NCBI RefSeq assembly: GCF_030272615.1
Contig: NC_081413.1
Span: 719,595,867 to 719,655,866 of the forward strand
Length of the DNA: 60,000 bases
Direction of reading: 5' to 3'
From: Cryptomeria japonica
Taxonomy: Eukaryota; Streptophyta; Pinopsida; Cupressales; Cupressaceae
This document shows, in pieces, positions 42,115 through 54,800 of this stretch. The stretch's first letter is position 1; every line of letters begins with the position of its first letter. Made by a program: the position numbers and the translations under genes. The notes beneath the pieces were generated by a model. The model was not told the DNA's origin and ran no database searches. It saw only the letters and a program-made list of their open reading frames with translations.

Positions 42115-44664
42115 CAGTAACCACACCAACCCTCACTCCCAGATTCCACCTTTTTTGAAGTCTCATTGTACATACCCCTAGCTTGGATTTTCCAAGAGGC
42201 CGTTGAATTCCACAAAGGAATTTGCAAGTTAGGGCCACATCTTTGGGGAAACCCTATGAACCGGGGTTTTGAATGACAGTTTTTGGTAAACTACTCACAA
42301 CTCACTCCAAACCCTATCAATTGGAGTCAAACCACTTGCATTAGAAACTGCACTCACACCACAATCCAAGCAATTCAAAATTCCATGCAAGTAAATCCTC
42401 TTTCAGATTTTACAGTATGGAAAACAATGGAAATTGGGTAAAATTTGAGTTTTCTTGTTATTCAAACCACCAAATCTTTACATGATCCATCAAACACCAA
42501 CATGGTGATAACTCAATGATGAATCACTAGTACCAAATCGGTACTGAGAGGGGGGGGGTGAATCAATACAAACACAAATATAGTCCAAAACCGGTTTGAC
42601 AGCAAATAATCCAAATGACTGATAAATAGGGATACCGGTAAAACATAGTGCAACCGGTAACATCCAGTATAGCTCAATCAGTCATGAACCGATCACTCAA
42701 TAAGCTTTTCTCTTAGCTCAATACCACATTATCATTATATTCTCATGCATAAACTAGTAAACTTAACCATCAAATCTTCACAACAGTGAGTTCAATATGT
42801 TTTATAGACAGGCATAAAACATAGAACCTTCATGTGCTTAACAAATAAAACAGAGCATCACAAGACAAAAGCATTACACATGACACACATATTTTTCATG
42901 TGGAAACCCAACTGGGAAAAACCACGGTGGGGATGAATACCCACAAGCTTCTTTTTGAACTCTTTAGAAGTCTGCTCTGTTAGGAGCCTTGTCTAGTTAA
43001 GGACATTACAATAGGTTCTAGTAGGAACCGATCCTGTTAAGGATCACCCGATTAAGGGATACCTGGTTAAGGGTTAAACTCGGTAGGGTCACCTTGTTAG
43101 AGGATTTTAAGAACTCAATAGCTGAAAGGATCTCCTAAGCTTCTCTAGCTTCTCAGTACTCATTAGCCTCAAATTACCCGGTTAAGGGATTTGAAACAAG
43201 CCGGTTAAGACCACCTGATTTAAGGGATTTTGAGTCAAGCCAATTAAGGCTACCCTATTAGGGGATTTTACAACTGTTGAAGTGGTTAGGGATCAACAGG
43301 TATTACAATGATCTGTTAACATCACTCAATGCTAATGCAGATCCGTTTAGGCTCCTCTTTTCCTTCTACACATTCACTTTGCAGGTATCTCTCCTCTCCT
43401 TTGGTCTGGCAAGAATCACGTATCACTTTCCTTGGATACACACTCACAACTTTTGCCAACAACCTCAAATAGAAACCCAACATCGACCTTATAGGAAACA
43501 TACAGGTCGGTAGCAAAAACCCTAAACCCTAAACCTGTTAGGTTGAGAAATTCAAATGGTTCGATCCTAACCGTTGAATCATACTGCATTAAATGCACCA
43601 ATCTTGAATCAATCTCAAGACATTCTCCATTGTCCATTATCCACTGTTTTCATGGCAGCTGATAACCCATCATGTGTTATCACCATTTGACAGACTTCGC
43701 ACATTCCCGAGGTAGATAGGAATAGTCATCTTCATGCAAGATCCTTCACGCACACAGAGCTTACGTGGCAACATGATCTATCCTCCAGTATACTGCTAAC
43801 TCATCACATAAAGATCACCAATTGAGTCACACAGACTTGAGGTACTCCAATCGGAAACCCCAAAGTGGAAGCTGCCTACCAACTAGTAGTCATACAATGC
43901 TTCCATGTGTCAATTCCCATAACTACATGCTAGTTCACTTTGAACAAATATGTCGCTTCACTTTGGCATATAAACCAGTTCACACATATGCCGATTCCTC
44001 TCTCTTCACTTATCACATGTGTCGGTTCACACTATGTCTCATATTGACATCAATGACAACATACAATATCATTATGTCTTCATGCCGGTTCACATAATGC
44101 CAACACATGGATGATCTCAAAGGAACAAATAGGCCTTTCCCCAATGGATACAACTATTTTCCAATTGCTTATGACCATTGGAATCTCTTTTCCCAATCGG
44201 TGGAAAATGTTGCTTAGCAACTTTTGCAACTTTTGACAATTTTGCATTTTTGACACTTTTGACATGCCAACATCCCTAATGGAATTTTTTGACCTATTCT
44301 AGGCATAAAACAACTCAAGACAACTTATCAACATGCCTCCTACACTACATGAACCCCGTGGACTAATTTGGTCTCTAGGTTTATAAATGACCTTAGAGCC
44401 AATTGGCCTTACAAATGGGCTCTTTATTACATCCAAAGGATCCAAACTGATCCAACACATCATCCTAGGGTCTAAGACCACCTATCCAACACTCAAACAA
44501 CAAATGAAAACCAAAGACCAAGAGGGTGCCCTGCACCAAAAACCAGGAAACCTCCAAGTGCACAACATACCTTAATCAAACACTTTTGCTCATGATACTA
44601 CATCTGGACCTAATCCGGACCAAGGGATTTGACAACAATGACAACACATAATGTAATGCTAACA
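42115..44664 (-). repeat. LTR Y: minus-strand Copia-like LTR interrupted by a solo LTR
   Basis: In minus sense it starts TGTTAGCATTACATTATGTG just after a purine-rich GGCAATGGAGGGGAC (44665-44679), so it is a 3' LTR with its polypurine tract. It continues to 44112, is cut by the solo LTR (42506-44106), resumes at 42505 and is lost at the Tat-A LTR edge. The residual length is about 0.94 kb. The left terminus is not clean. Confidence 0.6.
42506..44106 (-). repeat. Solo LTR of a Cop-2-related Copia element
   Basis: A 1601-bp sequence with plus-strand ends TGATAAC...CCAACA, flanked by CATGG on both sides (42501-42505 and 44107-44111). In minus sense it begins TGTTGGCATTATGTGAACC, as Cop-2 LTRs do (TGTTGGCATTTGCATG). 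Near its end it carries the same CCCCTCTCAGTA pattern. There is no internal domain, so it is a product of LTR-LTR recombination. The GGGTTTCCACATG motif is present at 42909-42897. Confidence 0.85.
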
Positions 44665-45720
44665 GTCCCCTCCATTGCCACATCATTGTCTTGAATTGGA
44701 TTAGCCCAATTAGGCCTATTAGCAGGTCGTCATAATTTTTTTATAATATTTAGATATTCTATTCTTCATTTCATATTTAAGAAGTCCATTATTATTTAGT
44801 TCCCTTTAATATGCATATCATACTTTAGGAATAAATAAATTTGATTGTTTTTGTGACATTATTTTTTTAGAAAGACTATTAGATCCAAACCTTTATACCT
44901 TTTTAAGTTCATGATCCATTCAAATTATTTCAAAACAATTTTTGGGTTATGTCAAAAAGTAATTTTTCTTTCTATTTCATATATTTAAGATAGAATAATA
45001 TTATAGTTTTTTTCAAGTTATGATAATTTTACTCCATATTATAATTATGTGACTATAACCTATTTTTGTAAAATAAGATCAATTCATTTGCACCTTTGGA
45101 AAGGTCTTAGAAGTCTTTAATTTTAGATATTTTTATGTTTCTAAATCCATTTCTACCTTAATTTCATATTTAGCTCACCTTTCTGACACTCCACATGACC
45201 ACTACTATTAAAGATGTTCCATCTAACAATTGTTATGTCTTCGTACGCTTTGAATTTCTTGAGACATTAGTTAAACAAATGGAACATCTCTATTGTAGGT
45301 TAATATCTCTTGAGGAATTTGTTCAAATAATTTACTTTATTTTATAATTTTAATAGAAGTTTACGTAATTGGTTGCAATACTAGCCTTTACACCAAACCA
45401 CTATCAATATCATCATGAGAATATCCTCTAATCATGTTTTCAATCACAATAGCTTTTAATTTTAGGTCTAATTAATTAAATTGATATCTTGTATTATTGT
45501 GTCTTATTTGATTTATTGTCCTTATTTTATAAATGACTATTCATTATGAATGATGGTAGACCCCTCATCTCTCTGATTAATGTTTAATATTTATTACAAT
45601 CATTTTAGATGTTTATTCGCTGGATTTGATAATGTATTACCATAATTCTCACTTGACATTTATAAAGTGTATAAAGAAAAAAAAAAGTATTCATTTAAAT
45701 GCATCTTTTTTCTTTTTAGT
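44665..45720. other. Anonymous AT-rich DNA after LTR Y
   Basis: The first 70 bp are the internal 3' edge of the Y element, including its polypurine tract. The rest is AT-rich with no coding or repeat structure that I can support. Confidence 0.5.
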
Positions 45721-46680
45721 TATTTAACATTTTGATACAGAAGCACTGGTGTAGTCCTTATCGGTTGAGGTAGTTAGCAGTGGAATTGCTTGAGATCATG
45801 GCATTTCTTCTTGTTTGAGAGTTTAGCATTGTGGATTTGGATTTATTCCCTTGAGTTCGTGGTCTTTGTCGTGTTCGAGTTTCATGGCATTTGGATTTGT
45901 TTCCGGTGAGATATCGATTTTGGTATTGGCCCGGTTGATATGTTCTTACCAGATAGTCTAGCAGTGTGTTGAGAAAAGTTGGATCGGGTTGCAGTTGATC
46001 TCTGTGACTTGTGGATCATTGATTTATGTTTCTTGTGTCTTGTCTGATGTTCCCAGAAGATCGTGTGATGTTTTGTGCATTGGAAGTTGTTCTTAATTAT
46101 TTGAGTCAACTTGTTATTGTTTACACGTTTCATGAACAGATTGGTCTTTGGGCCGACTTGATCAAGTTGTTATTATTTGTAGACGGTATAAATGTAATTT
46201 TGTGAATCATTTGAGAAGACAAAAGATAGGGGATAGAAGACAAAGTTTAGAGATCAAGCAAAGATGTAGATCTGGTGAGATTCTGGTCTGATAGACTGAA
46301 GCCAGAAGGGCTAAGGTCCGGATTAGGGTTGAACCGACAGATTGTTTCTAGAGGCCGATTTGATATGTGGATGATCTATGGATCTTATGTTTGTGTTGTA
46401 AGCATTGTTTGTATCCTAGACTGCGATCTAGCATGTGACATATGTAATTCATTGATCTGTTCTAAGAATTGTTCATATTGTTTACCGATTGTGTATTCTG
46501 TGATGTTACCAGTTGTTCTTTTTCTATTTTTGGTGTTGTGTTACCAGTTACTGCTATATATTGCATGGTTTTTGTGTTAGGCTACAAGGATGGGTTGTCC
46601 TTCATTGGATCTCCCTACCTTGACCGCATCAAATTTGTATTCTCATACCAATTTCCATCCTAGCTTAACTTGTGATTTAG
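45721..46680 (+). other. LTR-like fragment without defined ends
   Basis: Higher GC than its surroundings, with words seen in the Cop-3 LTR (GTTTCTTGTG, TTGATATG, GGCCGATTTGATATG) and a TATAAATGTAA at about 46187. No protein domain. Probably the remains of a Copia LTR. Confidence 0.35.
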
Positions 46681-46987
46681 ATTTTTAATGAGAACTAATT
46701 TGCTATCTTGATGTCCTATTTCTAGAAGATGTAGCATATAATCTAATATATAGATTATAATCTAGTATATAGATTTGTTTCTTCTATGAAGTAGTTGTAT
46801 CTAGTGAATTTATGAGATTACAATATAACTTTATGGTAGAATTGCTAATTGTAGTTGTATATAGATTAATATGAAAGTTATAATTAAATTATAATTTAAT
46901 CTTAAGAAGCTGAATTCTTAAGGATTTGATCTCTTAATCTAAATTTTTTACTATTTTAGTATAATTTAATAAACTAATATTGAGAAG
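46681..46987. other. AT-rich DNA with short direct repeat
   Basis: ATAATCTAATATATAGAT is followed directly by ATAATCTAGTATATAGAT (about 46737-46775). Otherwise featureless. Confidence 0.55.
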
Positions 46988-47882
46988 TGTTGGAAAATAG
47001 TGTCCCAACCTTGCATTTACATAAGGTTACCATTTAAAGTAATTTTTCATTTGGGCACGAATTAGTCCAAAATTTTCCCCAAAACTTTGGATTGGCTAGA
47101 TAAGCATGCCGACAAATTTTCATTGTAAGATCATAACTAGATTTGAAGATATTAAAGTTTTTATTTTTGAAGGTTGCAATGAAAGGTTTAAATTTAATTT
47201 TGAGGACTTTAGAGGCTTTGAAACATCTTGAAAAGTGGGTGTAGCTAGAGTAGCATGTTACAAGGTGATAGAGAAATTTGTGAGCTTTTCGACGCTTCAA
47301 ATAGTTCATCAATCGGGCACTCAGTTCACAAGTTATGGCCTCCGAAAGTTTGGTCTCCTAAAATAGGAAATATAAAAAAATCATTACACACATAAATGTA
47401 TTGTAAAAGGGAGGAACACATGTTGATGTGTGTTTTGACACATCATAGGGCATCTAGATTGGAGATAAGGTCGATTCCACTTCATTGAGTGGTTTTAGCC
47501 CAGGGTTTTGTAGTATCGTTTGATGGTTTCATGTATTTGTATCTCCAATATATGAGGTGCATGAGATAGAGGTTGTGTGTAAGAGTCTTATAGATATTGA
47601 GTTACCTCTAAATCTCTAGTTGGCGGTACTCCTGTGAAGAGCCTGTTCCGCAAGTATATTATAATCTATTTTTTATTTCTAAATATATTGGATAACTTTG
47701 GAGTGCGGGGTTTTTATCCCAAAAGGGTTTTCCCCACATAAATCATTGTGTTGTGGTATACATGCTATTAACTCTATTTTTGTTAATATTTTGTAACTGT
47801 TGTAATGATCTATAAAAGTTTTGGCATTATCCTCCTCTCAATGTTAGTGTAGGAAGTTGCTCTACTACTTAACTTCTTTACA
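46988..47882 (+). repeat. Orphan Copia-type LTR
   Basis: Starts TGTTGGAAAATAG and has the plant Copia LTR motif GGGTTTTCCCCACATAAA at 47725-47742, followed by a CCTCCTCTCAATGTTAG tail. It probably ends near CTTCTTTACA. No primer site follows, and I found no matching flanks, so it is a solo or truncated LTR. Confidence 0.5.
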
Positions 47883-49689
47883 AGGAGGTGAAAATAAGTA
47901 GGCATCAAAAACCTTAAGTTTGTGATCAGAGGATACCGATATACTATCATTGTGCATTGTTTGTGTATGAATTTAATAATTTTGTTGACATAAAATAATG
48001 AAAAAAATTATTAATATAATTATCACATCATATATAAATATTATAATTAGACAACATGAAAGCTTATTATAACTTTTACCTTCCTCCTTGGTTTGGGATT
48101 AAAGTTTGTAAAATGAGAATGGTGGTTAAATAGGTAGTTCCCTTATTAGTATTGTATTAAGTAGCTATGTAACTTATAGTTGACTGCTATCTTATTTTGG
48201 TGCTAATTTTTAATAGAAAACTGACATATAAAACATAGATAGGGAAGTATCCTGACCTCTCCTAAAAATGAATCAATCTTTTGATTAATCATCTTCCATG
48301 TTCTTGGTAGTCAAGTGACAATCATCTTTCTTGGCTAAGTGTTCATTAGTGATTGTTTGTTCAAGGGGACGCTCTAATCTAAATCATATTCTAACAAAAG
48401 GATGGATAAAAGATCAAAAGATAAAGGTAGTGCAACAAGATGATGTGTATACTAAACCCAAATCTCTACTCAACTGAAAACCTAAAAGATTCATCAATTA
48501 TAGCACTAAGATTGAATTAAACACAATCTCTTGTATCAACAATGCATGATTCAAATGGGTTAAATAATATTAAATTACAATTCATTTCTAACTATCATAT
48601 TTCAAACACAAATTCACATCTCAAATAATCAATAAACAAAAATTGAAAGTTTTAACATCACATGTACAAGAAATAATTCAAAAAAAAAAAATCATGCTTA
48701 TTTTGCACTTCATTATTCTCCAACTCAACATACATTCTAATAAATGTGCACACTTGAAACTCTAATTCCATTTGATCTAAAATGATCTCCAACTAATTAA
48801 AATGTAACATGAAAACTAACTAGAAGAACTAAATGACCATAGCCAAATTCTGCAACTTGACTAATCTCTAAAAATTTTAACTTCTGAAAAAATCATAAAT
48901 GAGAAAGCTTTTACATTTTATAGATCAAAGAAATATATCAACCTCAACAAAAGAACATACAAAACTAAAGTCCTTTTTCACATGGAAAATGTTCCATTTA
49001 GAAACCTTCAACTTTGATTTGTAATTAAACTCAAGTTAACCTTTTAAATCATCAATTAGAAAGTCTTTGATCCAGTTTAACTTCTAGTTCATTTTCTAAT
49101 ATGATGTGAAAAACATAGTTTTTGCACGTGATTTGATGGTCTTTTTACAAAATTTATTTTCTTTTTGAAAGATTTCATCATTTACTTATTTATTCTTTTT
49201 GCATGCCATCTTCACAAATATTTAGACATCATGGATAATTGATCCATGCAATTATTATGTCATGCTAGGTTCACAAGTGTTGGCCACTTTAATTCACTTT
49301 TCACCATCACCTCTCCAACCTTTATAATACAAGTGAGTCATGGAAAGAATAATTAGATCAATTAATTAAAAAACATTTTCAATTTACTCTAAACAAATCA
49401 ACTCTCAATAAACATTAATATCCTACACATTTGAGTTTTCCTTTAGTATGAATTTTAGATGACTTCATCCCAAAATTCTTTTTTTTTAGTTTTTCTTTAG
49501 TATGAATTTAAGCATCAAAATTTGAATTGTTTAGGTGTTGTTTAAATTGTGAATTTCATCGGGGTTCGAAATTAGTTATTATTTTGAGACCTATTATCTT
49601 GTGATTTAATTTGAGACCTATTAGATCTTGAGGTCCTCATTGGGCATGTAATCCTACATGATCTCCTTGTTTTTATATTTGTCTAAGAA
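47883..49689. other. Anonymous AT-rich DNA
   Basis: About 1.8 kb. I see no gene, LTR or structured repeat beyond A/T runs. Confidence 0.5.
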
Positions 49690-51927
49690 TGAATTTTTTG
49701 TATTTGTGGAAATTCCTATCATTCAATACTCTTCCCATTAAGTTGTTCTTCTACTTTGTTCCCCATGCAATGCATTTGTTTCTAAAGAAAAGGGCAAGAT
49801 TAAGTATTATCATTAACTATATTTGTTGTCAAGCCATTTTCATTACAAGGAAAATCAGAGACACCCAATGTTATCTCCAATCAATGGTCCAAATAGATAT
49901 TTTCATGAAATTTATTTAAGCGAAGTCTTATTAACTACTTCAAAATATTACTCTTTTGTCCAAATTCTCTAAAATTGAAGGTGTATTTCTTGTAAGAGTG
50001 GGTGGTATCTTTATGCTTTCACAAGATCCTTGCTCATAATATGTATTTAAAGATCATCCTTCTTGTTCTCCAATATCTCGATTAATCCTTAAAATATTTA
50101 GTTACTAAAGATCATTATGTCTCTCATATTTTCCTACCTTTGCAATATACTTAAGACTTTCATTGGCAACCTTCCTCAATACCAACAAATTTAACATCAT
50201 CGAGATGTGATTAGTCATTGTTTCTCTCAATCTTTTGTTTATATTTTATCTCCTTGATATTTTATCTCTTTTCCTCCAAACTTTTTGATTTTAACTCTTC
50301 ATAAAATTAATAAATCTATGTTGCATTGTTTAGCCATAACATAGAGGAAACTAAGTTTAGAGGAAAAATAAAACATAAAAACTCACCTCAACTTTTTATT
50401 TTACCAATATTTTGGTTGATTCACAACAGGGAAGAGACATATATTAAACTCAAGACAAGATTTTGGTAACTAATTTTAAAATTTGTTTAGAGTTGCTAGA
50501 AGAACATCTTGTGTCCTACAATCACTTTAGATTTTGTGGATTATGCACAATGTCATCAAACCATTCCACTCTAGAAAATTTATACTCATATATCACAATC
50601 AATTTCACTCTGAACATTCTTGAGTTTTGTTTTTCCCTTTTCGATTTTGATGGGTCCCAAGACTTTTAGAAACACCAAGATTATTTAGTATTTTGTGCAT
50701 GAGAAGTTTAGATCCTTCCATCTTGGGGATCGAGCAATTGTGAAGACTTCTGGATTTTGGGTCCCTTAGAAATTTTGGGATATTTACAATTTCGAGGGCT
50801 TGGATATCTCCAAGATTTGAATAATTTAGGGACTTTTATTCCACTCGGGATATGGATCTTGCATACTTCCAACTATGTGGGGATTTTAATATCCCTAAAA
50901 CATTAGTTCCCCCAAGTCCTAGCGTTCTAACTTTCAATTTGATTGTGATCCTTGATATTTAGGGACAATCAAGGACATTGGGACTCTTTTTTTTTTTTGA
51001 AGTTTCAATTTTTATTTTTTATAAAAAATTTTTTTTTTTTTTTTCGGAAAAACATATTTTTTTGAAATATTTAATTTGTTTATACATTTTAGAATTTTTA
51101 AGTCTATGAGTTACAAATTTTTCAAAAATGACAAACGGATATAAAAAATGAAAATTGACGAAAATGTCAAATAAAGGAAAAAATGATAGAAGTCAATAAA
51201 GAAGGCTAGTTAGCACCATCATCAAGATTAGTATCTAATGGTGGTGTAACAAGCTTTGAAGATAATGAATGAATTAAATTTTTAAAAGTAGTACATTTAA
51301 AATACTTTGAATGAACAACAAAATGGAATCTAGAAGAAAGAAGCCTCTTGAAAACCTTTGTGCAAGTAAATATCTTCCAAATATTTACACACACAAAAGA
51401 GGGGGAAAATGTTTGGGGGTTGTTTCCAGACTTGCCTTAGTTAAGTCCCTACTTTGGTGTTTCTGCATCAATAGTAGCCATGATTAATTGATAGATAAAT
51501 TGATGGATAGATAAAATGATAAATGATTTGATTGATAAGGAATATGATAAATCCCAAGATGCTCAAAGATACAAAATAAATAGAAGGATATTACCAAATA
51601 GGTGTGAGAAAGCTAAGAGAGCTATAAAGGCTACTATGAAAGTGTTGTGGAAAGTTGTAAGGGGTGATGCAATCTTGAGAGTACAAGAGAGCCAAGTGAA
51701 TGAGAGAGTTTCCCAAGACAGATTATGTGTTAATGAAAGATAGATTTTAAATTGAGAAGAGGAGAGAAAGATAGGCTTGATGTGCCATTTCAGAATCATT
51801 TCGAGTCATTGTTTTACCTAACAAGCTAACAAGTGGAAAATGTTCAAGAATGCATTTTAAATGATAAAATATCATGGGATGCTAGCACTACACTTGAACA
51901 TTTGTGTTAGGTGCTAGCATCCAAACA
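49690..51927 (+). repeat. Direct repeat D1: 3' end of an LTR element
   Basis: Matches 57855-60000 with scattered substitutions and indels (offset about 8216 bp). Most is non-coding AT-rich sequence. Near its right end AAAAGAGGGGGAAAA (51395-51409) is followed by a candidate LTR 51410-51927, with inverted termini TGTTTGG and CCAAACA. D1 may thus be the 3' untranslated region plus 3' LTR of one element. Poly-T runs lie at about 50988-51040. Confidence 0.6.
51410..51927 (+). repeat. Candidate 3' LTR in D1
   Basis: 518 bp, TGTTTGGGGGTTG to ATCCAAACA, after a 15-nt polypurine tract. A 75-codon frame (51516-51743, MINDLIDKEYDKSQDAQRYK) lies inside and recurs in D2 with a few substitutions. I regard it as non-coding. 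Confidence 0.45.
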
Positions 51928-52369
51928 AAATAAACTAAAAAATAGTGGTAGACAAAAAAATCATAACACAAAAGGAAGCTATTGGAAAGGAATTGTAAGC
52001 ATCTTGAGAGGGAAAATATTGATCTAAGGATTGAAATGAACTTACGAAAATATTAAGGAAATGGACACCAAATACATACGTAAGGTATGTAAGTTCCTAC
52101 AATAGCAATATGAGATGACATATGATACTATGAATATTTTAATGATTTTATTTTATATTTTACCTAAAATTTGATAACTATTTACATCTCAAAATATTAA
52201 TATTTAATAATAAATATATAAAATTATTTTTTAGGGATGAGATGATAGGGATTGAATAGGATAATGTCATGAGTCAAACTTTATGTAAGAATAGGCCACT
52301 TGTAGTCTTCTATTACATTAAGGGCACTCAAATAGAAGTAGCTTAAAATCATAAGGGAAAAGGACATGT
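51928..52369. other. AT-rich DNA between D1 and TRIM-like element
   Basis: No supported feature. About 52130-52230 is almost pure A/T. Confidence 0.5.
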
Positions 52370-52638
52370 TGTTACAAGTGTGGTTGCCATTGCACCAAAA
52401 GATCGACATGTTAATGCCCGATACAACCAATAGACTTAAAGAATCCTCAAGAGGCGGTTAATCCATGTCACAAACATGAGCGCTACGCTACACAACACAA
52501 GGAGACCAAGGGCGCACATCTTGCAACAATCCCCCCCAGTGTAAGCGAGGGGTTTGAACTTGTGGCCAAGCTCTGATACCACTTGTTACAAGTGTGGTCA
52601 TCGTTGCACCAAAAGATTGACCTATTTATGCTTGATAT
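52370..52638 (-). mobile_element. TRIM-like miniature LTR retrotransposon, truncated by Cop-3
   Basis: Plus strand: LTR 52370-52528 (TGTTACAAGTGTGG to CTTGCAACA, 159 bp), then CCCCCCC (polypurine tract in minus sense, about 52529-52540), then a tiny interior. The initiator-Met primer site follows in minus sense (TGGTATCAGAGCT, 52581-52569), then the second LTR starting TGTTACAAGTGTGG at 52584. The second LTR is cut at 52638 by the Cop-3 LTR. The whole interior is about 55 bp with no coding capacity, as in terminal-repeat retrotransposons in miniature, which depend on enzymes from other elements. Confidence 0.8.
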
Positions 52639-53825
52639 TGTTGGCCATTTGGTGGAATTGATTATGTGTTTCATTGATGTCAACACTAGGTGTTTGGATG
52701 CTTTACCGACACCCTTCTGGTCCTGATAGGTTGAATGGTTTCTGGTTAACTTGGATCCAGCATGATCTAGTTAACTCCGGTATAATCTAGTGATGGATTT
52801 GGCTTGTTCATAATGCCTATACTCATATTTGGTCAATTGGTTTTGGTCTGGTGATTGATGTTATCCCGCTTACACAAAAGATCAGTTTCTGGTTCCGGGG
52901 AGGGTTTCACTGGCAGATCTTTTGGTGGAGATCTTTGATGCATTACATAATTGGTGTTGGTGTAACTTTCGATAGAGTTTCAGGATGTTCTTCGTAATAT
53001 TGTTCGATACTTGGCGTTTGGAGATCATTACTGAAGCGTGTGGACCTATTCTTGGTCCTGGTTGATCTAGGTTATGGACCAGTATTAATGTAACGTATGG
53101 ACAAGAATTATTGTTGTATTTTCGAGATGTCTTATGTGTTAGATATTATTTATTTTATTCTAAGAATGACATGGTTTGTAATAATGTAATTGGTTTATTG
53201 TCTGGTAGCCGACCTGATTGTTTATGGTCGAGGGTTTGTATAAATAACATGTAAGATCTCATTGTAGATCATCATGGTTATTGTATGAGTTCATGGTCAA
53301 CAAATGTAATGTGCGAATATGGTAGTATCATTCAAACTGGGGAGTTGGTCGATCAATGGAGATCGAATTGGGTTTGTAAGAGGATTTAGTCCTCCGATAT
53401 TGAGCTTAACCGGAATTGTACTCAGGCATAGGAGATGCTATCTTTTGAAGTTCAACACTTCTCCGGATTGTAGTTTGGATTTGTATGTAGTCAGTGAGAC
53501 TCCTTTTCTAATGAGCAGTGTGCTCTAGGTTGTTGGCCTTTCTGCAAGTGCAGGCCCCTTCATTGTAAATTCACATACTTACTGCAAAAGTATTATCTGA
53601 CTGTGGGTAGGCTTCCCACCATGGTTTTTCCCTTTACCGGGTTTTCCACATACAAATATTGGTGTTATGTGGATGGCTTTTATTCTGTGATTGTTGTCTA
53701 TGCTTAATTGGATTAACTTCTATTTTGGTATTATTGTTTTGAATTGATAATGCTTTTGGTAATCCGTGACAACTGATTCAACCCCCCCTTCTCAGTTGTC
53801 TTTCGATTATCCGAACTGTCTAACA
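52639..53825 (+). repeat. 5' LTR of Cop-3
   Basis: 1187 bp, TGTTGGCCATTTGGTGG to CTGTCTAACA. TATA-like TATAAATA at 53239-53246 and the Copia LTR motif GGGTTTTCCACATACAAA at 53639-53656. Confidence 0.88.
53239..53246 (+). promoter_or_regulatory. TATA box in Cop-3 LTR
   Basis: TATAAATA about 580 bp before the LTR end. Confidence 0.55.
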
Positions 53826-53827
53826 AT

Positions 53828-53839
53828 TGGTATCAGAGC
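53828..53839 (+). other. Primer-binding site of Cop-3
   Basis: TGGTATCAGAGC, 2 nt after the LTR, the same spacing as in Cop-2. Confidence 0.93.
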
Positions 53840-53883
53840 TTTGGTCCTCTTTGCAGAAAGCTTAACCTCTTGAGGGAGATCCT

Positions 53884-54800
53884 ATGGCGACTAGTAGTTC
53901 GAGTTCATCCAGTTCTTCTAGAGCTATTTTTCGAAGGGATATATCGAGGCTTGAAGGAACAAATTATATAGTATGGAAGATTCATATGGAGACTCATCTG
54001 AGATGTCTTGGCAAGGAGATTTGGGAGATCACAAAGAATGGTGTCACACCCTTTAATCTGGGATATGGCAATCCTCCTCTGGCAAACCTGGACAAGGAGC
54101 TCGAGAATGATTGTAGAGAAAGAGAATCCCTCTTGTGTGCACTTTCTGATCAGAAAATTATGGAATAATCGATAAATCATCTCAAAAGGCTATACAAGAT
54201 AAATTGCAGACTATTAATGAAGGTGACCCTATAGTGAAGATTGCTAAACTTGATGGTTACCGAGTGAGATATGAAAATATAAAGATGGAAGAAGATGAAA
54301 GGATTACTGCATTCATGGAAAGAGTAAATGAGATTGTTATGGGAATTCAATGTTGTGGTGGAACTCTTAGTGAAGATGAGATTGTTTCTAAAGTCCTGAG
54401 AGCCCTACCACCGGCTTACAAAATGAAGGCTACTTCTATTAATGAGTTGAGAATAATGGAGAATACATCTATCAACAGACATACTTTGGTTGGGAAACTA
54501 TCTGCTTTTGAGCTTGAGGAATTTGGTCCTTTTGGAGCTGTGAAAATTGAACCTGCTTTTCATGCATCTACATCTGCAACCGACAATCAAGATTGGAGAT
54601 TTTTATATGCAAAAGAATTAGAAGATATGAAGAGAGAAGATGAAGAGTTTGAACAACTTGAAGCACTATTTGCTAGAAGAGCACCGAAAGGACCAGTAGG
54701 AAGTTAGTATGAAGGAAAAGTACCTTTTAAATGTTTTGCATGTAATAAGATTGGTCATTTTGCATCTAGATGTCTTGAAAGGAATTTAACATTTGAAGAA
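53884..54800 (+). pseudogene. Cop-3 gag
   Basis: Starts MATSSSSSSSSSRAIFRRDI at 53884, with WKIHMETHLRCLGKEIWEI (Copia gag N-domain). A frameshift near 54165 moves it to 54204-54707 (MQTINEGDPIVKIAKLDGYR; VLRALPPAYKMKATSI). A TAG at 54705-54707 then interrupts it before the zinc knuckle CFACNKIGHFASRC (about 54736-54777). The Ser run at the start is unusual for the family but could be slippage. Confidence 0.9.

Noticed and set aside
51516-51743. 75-codon ORF repeated at 59732-59959
   Set aside because: It lies within a candidate LTR, and the observed differences between copies look mostly amino-acid-changing, with no sign of coding constraint.
52540-52590. tRNA-like B-box sequence near GGGGTTTGAACTTGTGG
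   Set aside because: No cloverleaf can be drawn. The stretch is explained by the interior and primer site of the TRIM-like element.
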